Assembly (NCBI GenBank): GCA_030688705.1
Contig: JAUYJH010000053.1
Location: 1 to 27,185, forward strand
Source of the DNA: Deltaproteobacteria bacterium
Lineage (GTDB): Bacteria > UBA10199 > SPLOWO2-01-44-7
DNA length: 27,185 nt
Reading direction: 5' to 3'
Within the stretch, counting starts at the first letter, position 1. Every line of letters begins with the position of its first letter. Under the pieces are notes generated by a model. That model was not told the DNA's origin. It did not search any database and worked only from the letters and a program-made list of their open reading frames with translations. This document shows positions 1 through 6,418 of the stretch, piece after piece. The position numbers and the translations under genes are program-made.

Positions 1-360
1 TATCTGAAAGAGAAGGGGGTCCAGTTGGTCCCCTGGCCTGACGATTACGATCCGATCGAGGCGGCGAAAAAAAATCTTCCCCCTTTTGCACGGTCTTTTC
101 CGGCGCTGGCTGTCAGTTTTGACATGGACAGCATTCAAAAAGATTTTGCGCCGGGCGTTTCTGCCCCCGCCCAAATCGGCTATACCGCAGAACAGGCCGT
201 TGCGTTGGTTCAGCTCCTTCGGCAATTTCCCAACCTCAAACAATTCGAAATCATGGAGGTCAACCCACGTTTTGATATCGAAGACCGCACCGTCCAACTC
301 GCCGCCCGATTGATTGGGGAACTATTACGCGGAGTGAGATTGGGTAGTGGGTCAGTTTGA
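1..360 (+). CDS. Ureohydrolase (arginase/agmatinase/formimidoylglutamase family), 3' part only
   Basis: The frame is open from base 1, so the N-terminal part of the gene lies outside the window. About 119 codons remain. The segment SFDMDSIQKDFAPGVSAP matches the conserved ureohydrolase motif (SxDxDxxDPxxxPG), whose two aspartates bind the Mn pair, although the usual DP is KD here. It is followed by the family's Gly-Tyr-Thr turn and a C-terminal FEIMEVNP strand (family E-x-N-P). These enzymes hydrolyse guanidino or formimino groups to urea or formamide. Which substrate cannot be told from the C-terminus; formimidoylglutamase and arginase are both possible. The last residues (GSGSV) and the stop codon fall at the left edge of a dispersed palindrome, so the native C-terminus was probably altered by that element. 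Confidence 0.8.
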   Translation, partial: YLKEKGVQLVPWPDDYDPIEAAKKNLPPFARSFPALAVSFDMDSIQKDFAPGVSAPAQIGYTAEQAVALVQLLRQFPNLKQFEIMEVNPRFDIEDRTVQLAARLIGELLRGVRLGSGSV

Positions 361-472
361 GTTGTCATCCCCGTGGAAACGGGGATCTAAGGGATTCCCG
401 CTGGAGCCTCCCCTCGAGATTCCCGCTTTCGCGGGAATGACATCGGGGGCGGGAATGACAAACCGACCCACT
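346..472. repeat. Dispersed palindromic element, family B (copy 1)
   Basis: Imperfect terminal inverted repeats AGTGGGTCAGTTTGAG and GACAAACCGACCCACT enclose several short stems (TCCCCGT/ACGGGGA, TTCCCGC/GCGGGAA). An almost identical arm lies at 15690-15775 in the opposite orientation, and the inner part is matched in inverse orientation at 10663-10762. The ureohydrolase stop codon (358-360) lies inside the left arm. No ORF or transposase is present, so this is a non-autonomous REP/MITE-like element. Confidence 0.75.
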
Positions 473-492
473 GTCAAAAATAGAAGCAAGAA

Positions 493-521
493 TTGACATA
501 ATGTATTGAAATCGTTATGAA
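493..521 (+). promoter_or_regulatory. Sigma-70 type promoter for the tRNA-Ala locus
   Basis: A perfect -35 box TTGACA (493-498) is followed after 17 bases by TATGAA (516-521), which matches four of six bases of the -10 consensus. The predicted start, near 528, lies about 10 bases before the first tRNA-Ala copy, so one transcript would cover both the broken and the intact copy. Confidence 0.6.
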
Positions 522-537
522 CGCCACATTGATAGAT

Positions 538-593
538 GGGGCGGTAGCTCAGCTGGGAGAGCGCAACGCTGGCAGTGTTGAGGTCAGGGGTTG
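538..593 (+). pseudogene. Truncated tRNA-Ala(GGC) copy
   Basis: The first 56 bases are identical to the intact tRNA-Ala at 662-734: acceptor 5' strand GGGGCGG, D arm, anticodon arm with GGC, variable loop and 5' strand of the T stem. After AGGGGTT the sequence departs into a hairpin (TCCGAC, TCGC loop, GTCGGA), so the T loop and 3' acceptor strand are missing. A stretch at 808-818 (TCGCTCC then ACCA) could pair with GGGGCGG. It may be the displaced 3' end of this copy, with a CCA tail, but the T stem does not rebuild cleanly. Unlikely to give a working tRNA. Confidence 0.7.
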
Positions 594-622
594 TCCGACT
601 CGCGTCGGACCAACGAAAGGAA

Positions 623-774
623 ACAACATAACCACCCATCGTTAAATATTTTCGGCTCAGTGGGGCGGTAGCTCAGCTGGGAGAGCGCAACGCTGGCAGT
701 GTTGAGGTCAGGGGTTCGATCCCCCTCCGCTCCACTGAGCCGACAAAGAAACGATGGGTCCCCGGTTATGTTGT
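623..774. repeat. Long inverted repeat enclosing tRNA-Ala
   Basis: The outer arms are ACAACATAACC + ACCCATCG (623-641) and CGATGGGT + GGTTATGTTGT (752-774), complementary apart from four extra bases in the right arm. The inner arms TCGGCTCAGT (652-661) and ACTGAGCCGA (734-743) are perfectly complementary and abut the tRNA acceptor stem, making one continuous 17-bp helix (652-668 with 727-743). CCAACG at 610-615 and CGTTGG at 792-797 extend the symmetry outward. Confidence 0.8.
662..734 (+). tRNA. tRNA-Ala (anticodon GGC)
   Basis: A complete 73-base cloverleaf: acceptor GGGGCGG/CCGCTCC with one G-U pair, D stem GCTC/GAGC, anticodon stem CAACG/TGTTG with loop CTGGCAG (anticodon GGC, reads GCC and GCU), T stem AGGGG/CCCCT with loop TTCGATC, and discriminator A734. 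CCA is not encoded; CTG follows. The bases on either side are complementary to each other, so the acceptor stem in the precursor is extended by 10 bp (see the inverted repeat). A promoter lies upstream of the broken first copy. Confidence 0.93.
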
Positions 775-833
775 GGTCTTTTTGGTTTTTGCGTTGGCGA
801 CCCCCATTCGCTCCACCAAGTAAATCCTCCTGA

Positions 834-855
834 CCCCCCTATTTCAAAGGGGGGA
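834..855. terminator. Possible hairpin terminator after the FHA gene
   Basis: CCCCCCT, a six-base loop and AGGGGGG form a G/C-rich hairpin about a dozen bases past the stop of the minus-strand FHA gene. There is no clear T run on either strand, so a factor-independent role is uncertain. Confidence 0.3.
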
Positions 856-866
856 CTTCATAAAGT

Positions 867-1802
867 TTATTGATGAAACTGCATGACGAAATCGCCGATC
901 TGGATTTCGTCGTTGGGGGAGAGAATATGTTCGTGCACGCGCTGTCCGTTGACAAGGCTTCCGTTGGAGCTGTTGAGGTCCACCAAAACGCATTCATTCC
1001 CCTGCAGGCGGATTTCCGCGTGTTGTCTGGAGGCCTTGGCGTCTTTTAAAATAATCTGGTTCGTGTGCGACCGGCCGATCGAAAGGGTCCCCGCTACGGA
1101 ATAGGTCTTTCCGACATTTTCAGCGCCGGCAATGATGGTGATCTGGGGCGCGGCGGCAACGCCCGGCTTGGTGTTTTCCATCCAATCCTGTTTTCCCATC
1201 ACCGATTCGGCAACTTCACCGGTGGGAGAGGTGTTTGATTCGGCCTCGGCTTCCATGGCCTCTTTTTCCCATTCATCCACCTCTTCTTCAATCCGGACCG
1301 GAGATTCCTCGAGGCGGTCTTCGCCGAAGATATCTTCATCCCCTTCAAAGAGGCTCTCATAACGCTGGATGTTTGTTTTGACCCCGGCCATCACCTGCTC
1401 AAAACGGGTCACTTTGTCTTCCTGCTCTTTGGAAAGTTTCTGAAATTCTTCGCGGGTAAACTCTCCCAGTTTGTGGCGAAACTGCACTTCCTCATGGGCC
1501 TCTTTGTGATTTTTCAGATTGGCCTCAATTTTATTACGGGTTTCATAAAGAGTCCCCAGCTCCCGGTCGATATCCCCCTTTTTTTCCAACAGGCGGTCGG
1601 TGATATTTTGAAGGCGGGTGGCGTAATCATTATGGACTTTTTGGAACACGGAAGAAGAGACATCTGTCTTGTTCGATTCAATTTTGTTCAGACGCTCCTT
1701 TAAAATGCGGCGCTCTTCCTTGAGTTTCAAGGCCTCTTCCAGAAGCTTTTGATTGAAAGGAAATTCGTAACCAGCCGTATTTGCTGTCTTTTCTTGTGCC
1801 AT
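867..1802 (-). CDS. Coiled-coil protein with C-terminal FHA domain
   Basis: 311 residues from ATG at 1802; an in-frame longer reading upstream has no family support and overlaps rmuC. Residues about 15-165 are Lys/Glu-rich heptads predicted to form a long coiled coil. A Glu-rich acidic linker follows (about 170-215). Residues about 239-311 are a typical forkhead-associated domain with the GRS, SRQHAEI and LNSSNGSLVNG signatures that bind phosphothreonine peptides. The last residues end the FHA beta sandwich, so the domain is complete. There is no signal peptide or membrane segment, so it should be cytoplasmic. FHA proteins act as phospho-dependent adaptors for Ser/Thr kinases; no kinase gene is in the window. 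The partner is unknown. Confidence 0.85.
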   Translation of the reverse strand: MAQEKTANTAGYEFPFNQKLLEEALKLKEERRILKERLNKIESNKTDVSSSVFQKVHNDYATRLQNITDRLLEKKGDIDRELGTLYETRNKIEANLKNHKEAHEEVQFRHKLGEFTREEFQKLSKEQEDKVTRFEQVMAGVKTNIQRYESLFEGDEDIFGEDRLEESPVRIEEEVDEWEKEAMEAEAESNTSPTGEVAESVMGKQDWMENTKPGVAAAPQITIIAGAENVGKTYSVAGTLSIGRSHTNQIILKDAKASRQHAEIRLQGNECVLVDLNSSNGSLVNGQRVHEHILSPNDEIQIGDFVMQFHQ

Positions 1803-1813
1803 AGTCTTGACCA

Positions 1814-1843
1814 AAGGTACTCTTAAAAAGGGAGTGTTGTCAA
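1814..1843 (-). promoter_or_regulatory. Possible promoter of the FHA gene
   Basis: On the minus strand a perfect TTGACA (1843-1838) is followed by 18 bases and TACCTT (1819-1814), a weak -10 match. It lies 12-41 bases upstream of the ATG at 1802, which would give a very short leader. Confidence 0.3.
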
Positions 1844-1856
1844 GAAGCGCTTCAAA

Positions 1857-2936
1857 ATGGTAGACAACAGGGTCATGGAAATAGCTGTCTGGACATTGGT
1901 GATTGTTGTTTTGGGAAGTTTCGGGTGGCTCGCCTGGTTTTTGACCCGAAAAAAAGAACCGGCCAACCCGGCCGAATCCCCCTTTCTTCTCCTGCAGCAG
2001 CAGATGGAGGGCTTGCGGGGCGAGTTTGCAGGACAGCTTCAAAATCAGTTGCAACTGCTAAGACAAACACACCAGGGGATCGACCAGCGGCTCGACAGCG
2101 CGGGGAAGGTCTTTGTGAGCATGGAACAGAGAATGACCCGCGTGGAAGAGACGACGCGGCAGGTTCTGGAGGTCGGGAAAGACATATCCACCCTGCAACA
2201 GATTTTAAAAGCCCCCAAACTGCGCGGGAATTTCGGTGAACAGCTTTTGGCCGATCTGCTTTCTCAAATGCTGCCGCGGGAAACCTTTGACCTGCAATAT
2301 ACATTCCAGAACGGGGAGCGGGTCGATGCCGTCATCAAGACGGCGCAGGGGATGGTGGCCATCGATGCCAAGTTTCCGCTCGAAAATTTCCAGAGATATC
2401 TGCAAACGCAGGATGAAAATGAAAAGAAAACCTGCCGCAAGGCGTTTCTACAGGATGTCAAAAAGCATGTCGATGACATTGCCTCCAAATATATTCTGCC
2501 GGGGGAGGGGACCTTCGATTTCGCGCTGATGTACATCCCCGCGGAAAATGTTTATTACGAAATCATCACCCGTGACTTGGGGGGGCAGGAGAGCGCTTCG
2601 GTCGTCTATTACGCTCTCAAGAAGAAGGTCATTCCGGTCTCGCCCAATACGTTTTACGCCTATCTGCAGACGATTCTTTTGGGGCTTAAGGGGATGCAGG
2701 TGGAAAAACGGGTGAAAGAAATTGTTGTTGAACTGGCCCGCTTGAGAAAAGAACTGGGAAGTTTTCATGCCGATTTTTCGCTGGTCGGCAAACATCTTGG
2801 CAACGCGGTGAACAGTTTTGAAAAATCCGACAAGCGGCTGACAAGGCTGGAAGACAAGCTTTCGGGCATGGAGGTTTTGCCGGAAGGCGAAATCAAAGAA
2901 ATAGCTTCAGAGGTCTTAAACCTCCCCGAACAGTAA
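1857..2936 (+). CDS. rmuC: DNA recombination protein RmuC
   Basis: 359 residues. Residues about 7-30 are a single N-terminal membrane anchor (VWTLVIVVLGSFGWLAWFL), followed by a coiled coil to about 115. The RmuC core follows, starting APKLRGNFGE, with GERVDAVI and MVAIDAKFP, which correspond to the D and D-x-K of a PD-(D/E)XK nuclease fold. IPVSPNTFYAYLQTI and a C-terminal helix are also typical. RmuC limits recombination between inverted repeats in E. coli, which is of interest in a genome full of palindromes. ATG 1857 gives the longest form; ATG 1875 (MEIAVW) is an equally good start. The 3' end overlaps the convergent nadK by 44 bases. Confidence 0.92.
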   Translation: MVDNRVMEIAVWTLVIVVLGSFGWLAWFLTRKKEPANPAESPFLLLQQQMEGLRGEFAGQLQNQLQLLRQTHQGIDQRLDSAGKVFVSMEQRMTRVEETTRQVLEVGKDISTLQQILKAPKLRGNFGEQLLADLLSQMLPRETFDLQYTFQNGERVDAVIKTAQGMVAIDAKFPLENFQRYLQTQDENEKKTCRKAFLQDVKKHVDDIASKYILPGEGTFDFALMYIPAENVYYEIITRDLGGQESASVVYYALKKKVIPVSPNTFYAYLQTILLGLKGMQVEKRVKEIVVELARLRKELGSFHADFSLVGKHLGNAVNSFEKSDKRLTRLEDKLSGMEVLPEGEIKEIASEVLNLPEQ

Positions 2937-3687
2937 CCCGCGCGTGTTTTGGGACGTGATAGTGGATTTTACCCCCGTCGATAAAAATCATGCCGTGAGA
3001 CATATCCGGAAGGATCGTCATCTTTTGTCCCGCGTTTAAAAAACCTTTCACAAGGCGGTAGCGGATTTTGTATTGAAACGGCTCCCGCACCCGGTACTGC
3101 AGCTTTGCGGAGGTCATTGAAAACGGTTTGCCGCCGGCCGACAAAATGGCCGCGGTGGAGCCGGCCCCGGTCGCGACCCAGATTCCGGAACTTTTTTGAA
3201 ACTCGCGGCGATGACCGATTTGAAGGGTATAGCGGGCCGTTTCTCCCTGAAGCCTGCAGGCAAACAACAGATCATTGAGCCCCAAAAAGGGTATCCTCTT
3301 CCTGTTGATAAAGACCTCCAGGCGGGGGATTGAAAGCGGTTTTTGTTTGCCGGCCAGCACCCGCTTCAAAAGACGTTCAAAGTTTTTGGGGTTGGCAACG
3401 CACAGATAACCCGTGGAGGTCATCGGCGCCGAGTTGATCCCAAAAATCGGCGTCTGTTTTACAAAGTGGGAGGCGGCCAGCACCGTTCCGTCCCCGCCCA
3501 CCGTGATCACCAGATCGGCCCTGATTGTTTTTTTAAACTGGACCCGGTCTATCAGAGAGATATCCAGCCCGTATTTTTCAAGCGTGCTTAAAACCGCTTT
3601 GAGAGTGTTGCGATGGATATGGCGGGTGGCTTGGCGCAGATCGCGGATATGAAATTTGGTGACGACGGCAACTTGCTTGATCGGCAT
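2893..3687 (-). CDS. nadK: NAD kinase
   Basis: 264 residues from ATG 3687 (MPIKQVAVV, where homology is expected to begin). The GGDGT motif (TVGGDGTVL) identifies the NAD/diacylglycerol kinase fold, and the nucleotide-binding pocket NSAPMTSTGYL follows. The usual bacterial TPTGSTAY is replaced by ATGAGSTAAILSAGG with a downstream LQYRVREP segment, as in the plant/organelle NADK3-like branch. It phosphorylates NAD to NADP. It is divergent from nadD, which makes the NAD precursor: the two starts are 37 bases apart, suggesting joint control. The 3' end overlaps rmuC. Confidence 0.88.
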   Translation of the reverse strand: MPIKQVAVVTKFHIRDLRQATRHIHRNTLKAVLSTLEKYGLDISLIDRVQFKKTIRADLVITVGGDGTVLAASHFVKQTPIFGINSAPMTSTGYLCVANPKNFERLLKRVLAGKQKPLSIPRLEVFINRKRIPFLGLNDLLFACRLQGETARYTLQIGHRREFQKSSGIWVATGAGSTAAILSAGGKPFSMTSAKLQYRVREPFQYKIRYRLVKGFLNAGQKMTILPDMSHGMIFIDGGKIHYHVPKHARVTVRGGLRPLKLFL

Positions 3688-3724
3688 ATTGCGGTTATAT
3701 TGTCGAACACCAGCGAGGTCAAGC

Positions 3725-4258
3725 ATGACGAAAAAACGGATTGGCATTTTTGGGGGCTCTTTCAATCCGCCGCATATCGGCCATGCCGGCGTTTGTGAAA
3801 CCGTTTTAAAACAGAAAATGGCCGATGAGGTCTGGGTGATTCCCTGTTATCGGCACCCTTTTGAAAAAAAACTGGTCCCTTTTGAACATCGTCTCAAGAT
3901 GTGCCGGCTGGCGTTTGAAGATTTGGGGGGCCGGGTTCAGGTTTTGGATCTTGAAAAGAATATGGGGGGGAAGAGTTTTACCCTGCGCACCGTGGAATAT
4001 TTGAAGAAAAAGCATCCCGAATCCGAATTTTTGCTGATTCTCGGGGAAGATGCCGCGAAAGAAGCCAAAACCTGGTATCGCTATGACGATTTGAGGAAGG
4101 CGCTCTCCTGGCTGGTGATCCCCAGAGGCCCTCAATCGATGGTCCCCAATGTCAGCGCCACGGAAACGAGAGAGGCCCTTCAAAATAAGGGGTCAATAGA
4201 GACCTTGATTCCAAAGAATGTCATTGAATATATCCATGACAACCATTTATATAGCTAA
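3725..4258 (+). CDS. nadD: Nicotinate-nucleotide adenylyltransferase
   Basis: 177 residues from ATG 3725, preceded by GAGG at a good distance; a longer in-frame reading would run into nadK. GIFGGSFNPPHIGH is the nucleotidyltransferase signature (G-x-F-x-P-x-H-x-G-H), and VSATETREAL near the C-terminus is the family ISSTxIR motif. It adenylates nicotinate mononucleotide to deamido-NAD. The protein is short for NadD (usually about 190-215 residues). The shortening lies between the LVIPRG strand and the VSATE motif, where only GPQSMVPN joins them. That linker resembles the translated family D palindrome (GPQSIV in mnmA), a possible trace of an insertion/deletion. Confidence 0.92.
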   Translation: MTKKRIGIFGGSFNPPHIGHAGVCETVLKQKMADEVWVIPCYRHPFEKKLVPFEHRLKMCRLAFEDLGGRVQVLDLEKNMGGKSFTLRTVEYLKKKHPESEFLLILGEDAAKEAKTWYRYDDLRKALSWLVIPRGPQSMVPNVSATETREALQNKGSIETLIPKNVIEYIHDNHLYS

Positions 4259-4262
4259 AAAT

Positions 4263-4320
4263 TGTCATTCCGGCGAAAGCCGGAATCCAGTACTGGACCC
4301 CGGCTTTCGCCGGGGTGACG
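4263..4320. repeat. Dispersed palindromic element, family B (copy 2)
   Basis: TCATTCCGGCGAAAGCCGGAAT and its near mirror CCCCGGCTTTCGCCGGGGTGAC flank a central CCAGTACTGG palindrome. The reverse complement is nearly identical to the stretch at 19692-19762 inside pgi. It lies between nadD and the cyclophilin gene. Confidence 0.8.
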
Positions 4321-4332
4321 AGGGAGGTTATC

Positions 4333-4950
4333 ATGAATTCTCGGCACTTTTATCTAATTGCCGTGTTGCCTCTGTTTTTATCGATTCATTGTAAAAAGCC
4401 TGAGGAACAAAAAACGGCCATAAAGGAGATCACGATGAACACATCCGGAAAATGGCAGGCGCCGACGGCGCCGAATGTCGATCCCGCAAAAAAATATTTT
4501 GCGATGATCAAAACCTCAAAGGGCAATATCAAAGTGGAATTGTTTGCCAAAGAGGCGCCGCTTTCGGTCACCAATTTTGTCCAGTTGGCCAAAGGGAATT
4601 TTTATAACGGTCTGACTTTCCACCGCGTGGTCCCCGGTTTTGTCGTGCAGGGGGGGGATCCGACCGGCACGGGGACAGGCGGGCCGGGCTATACGATCCC
4701 CGCGGAGATTGGGCCCTTGCACAAAACAGGGGCTTTTGCCTGGGCAAGACTCCCTGAAACCGATCCGATGGGGCGCCCCGTCAATCCCGAAAAACGTTCC
4801 AGCGGTTCCCAATTTTATATCACGCTGGCGCCCCAGCCCTCACTCGACGGCGGCTACACGGTTTTTGGGCAGACCGTTGAAGGGCAAAACGTCGTTCAGC
4901 AGATTCAAAAGGGGGATGTAATTCAGGGTGTGGAGATTGAAATACAATGA
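4333..4950 (+). CDS. Exported cyclophilin-type peptidyl-prolyl isomerase
   Basis: 205 residues from ATG 4333, preceded by GGAGG with 5-base spacing. Residues 1-20 are a hydrophobic signal peptide ending in Ser-Ile-His-Cys, so it may be a lipoprotein anchored through Cys20, although His at -1 is not canonical. The mature part is a small bacterial cyclophilin: GNIKVELF, SVTNFVQLAKGNFYNGLTFHRVVPGFVVQGGDP, GSQFYITL and YTVFGQTVEG are all present, including the catalytic Arg of FHRV. It would catalyse prolyl isomerisation of envelope proteins. The next gene starts 48 bases downstream on the same strand. Confidence 0.9.
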   Translation: MNSRHFYLIAVLPLFLSIHCKKPEEQKTAIKEITMNTSGKWQAPTAPNVDPAKKYFAMIKTSKGNIKVELFAKEAPLSVTNFVQLAKGNFYNGLTFHRVVPGFVVQGGDPTGTGTGGPGYTIPAEIGPLHKTGAFAWARLPETDPMGRPVNPEKRSSGSQFYITLAPQPSLDGGYTVFGQTVEGQNVVQQIQKGDVIQGVEIEIQ

Positions 4951-4998
4951 TTTTATTGCGTGTGAGCAACTTTTTCTGAAGAGGGACGAAGACCCCTC

Positions 4999-6417
4999 AT
5001 GATCTCCGCTGTTCCTTTGCCTTTGCAATTTCTTGGCGATGGGTTTGCCATGGAGACTCCATTCATGGCCGGCGGCGGACTCTCGCTCGTGCCGCCGAAA
5101 GAGATGGAAACCCTATTGGCAGGCTCCTTATGGATGACTGCGGAGTCCCAACCGGCCCTGCAGAGCCGTTTTGAAGGTGCTTCCGCCCAAAACCAAAAAT
5201 TCGAAAAAAGGATGCTGGGTCCCGCCGGCAATACAGGGCAGTTGTTTGAAGATCGAATTTTGCGAAAGGTCGAGCTGTTTTTAATGAAATGGAGTGATGA
5301 GGCAATCGACGCCTCTATTTGTTTCGCCCTTTTGGAATTCAAAAAAGAGGGAAAAACAGTTGTGGACCGCCATTATCTTCTTCTTTATCTCTTGAATTCA
5401 TTACACCTTTCTTCCCTGCTTGTGAAACGGATGATGGGGCGGATTGAGGCCCTTGACAGAAAAGGAATCCTTTCCGCAACGTCTCTATCGCCGATGCGCA
5501 TTTTCATTCGGCTTATGGATGAAAAAAAAGCGGGTGAGCAGGTTTTTCAGTTCAAATTCAGACAAAAAAAAACGGCGGAAGCCATCGGCATGGTTACGAA
5601 TGGCGGCGGCACAAAAAGAGAGACGGAACGCTTTCAGGCGTTGATGAAGAGGCATGAAGCTCTGATCGTGAACACCGAAGCATTAGGCCGATCGCAAAAT
5701 GCCGCGGTTGCAAGAGAGGCCCAAGCACTTCTGGCAAACCTCCAAAAAAGAAGCACTTTTTCGCTTGCAAAGTTGGAAAAGGCCGAGGAACGCCTGTTCT
5801 CTCTACAGAGAATGGAACAGGCTCCGGCAAGTTTGCAGACCATTGCGTCCGCGCCGCCAAGACCTTTGGAAGTACAAGAAACCGGGGAGGAGGACCGTCT
5901 CTTGCGCGGAGAAGAATTGGAAATTTATTTGAAGGTTCTGGCCGGCCGGATCGCAGAACTCAAAGGGGACCCGAAATGTGAAAAACCTCATACCCGAATC
6001 GCCATCGAGGCGGTTCGCCGCAGATGGTTGGAGAAGCCGGAAGTGAGAATTGGCCAGATAGAAAGGTACATAGCGCGCGTTGAAGAGAGCTTGCGCGATC
6101 AAAGAAGACGCCAAATTCAGCGGCCCCCCGTTTCAGTTGCAGGGACTGTCGATGTCTCCCGCGCTTCAAAAAAAATCGACTGGTCTCGTTTTCCAAGGAC
6201 TTTAAGTTTTGTGGAGGCACAACGGATTCTGGCCCTAAACGGTTTTGAATTGTTGCGGATCAACGGGAGCCACCATTACTACAGGCATGTGGGCCATCCC
6301 GGTATCAATACGATTCTTTCCAAGAGCTACGGTTTTTTAAAAGAAAAACGCAGGTTAAGCTATCTGAAAAAGGCCCTGCGCGCCATAACCGATCTGGGAG
6401 AAGAGATACGGTGGTGA
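4999..6417 (+). CDS. Unrecognised 472-residue protein with C-terminal HicA-like domain
   Basis: Most of this protein is not recognised. Residues 1-90 are Gly/Pro/Leu-rich without a signal peptide. About 90-390 are charged and helical, with coiled-coil-like stretches (KRSTFSLAKLEKAEERLFSLQ). The last 70 residues (about 403-472) match the fold pattern of the HicA mRNA interferase: a helix, then NGFELLRINGSHHYYRH, a strand, and a Leu-rich last helix. The GSHH motif carries the His that is catalytic in HicA. No HicB antitoxin gene is adjacent. The domain may simply be a double-stranded-RNA-binding module rather than a toxin. It ends one base before the convergent FAD oxidase. Confidence 0.75.
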   Translation: MISAVPLPLQFLGDGFAMETPFMAGGGLSLVPPKEMETLLAGSLWMTAESQPALQSRFEGASAQNQKFEKRMLGPAGNTGQLFEDRILRKVELFLMKWSDEAIDASICFALLEFKKEGKTVVDRHYLLLYLLNSLHLSSLLVKRMMGRIEALDRKGILSATSLSPMRIFIRLMDEKKAGEQVFQFKFRQKKTAEAIGMVTNGGGTKRETERFQALMKRHEALIVNTEALGRSQNAAVAREAQALLANLQKRSTFSLAKLEKAEERLFSLQRMEQAPASLQTIASAPPRPLEVQETGEEDRLLRGEELEIYLKVLAGRIAELKGDPKCEKPHTRIAIEAVRRRWLEKPEVRIGQIERYIARVEESLRDQRRRQIQRPPVSVAGTVDVSRASKKIDWSRFPRTLSFVEAQRILALNGFELLRINGSHHYYRHVGHPGINTILSKSYGFLKEKRRLSYLKKALRAITDLGEEIRW

Positions 6418-6418
6418 T

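Noticed and set aside
352..639. 95-codon open frame on the minus strand over the tRNA region
   Set aside because: It is made of the family B palindrome and the antisense of a tRNA copy; no protein-like content.
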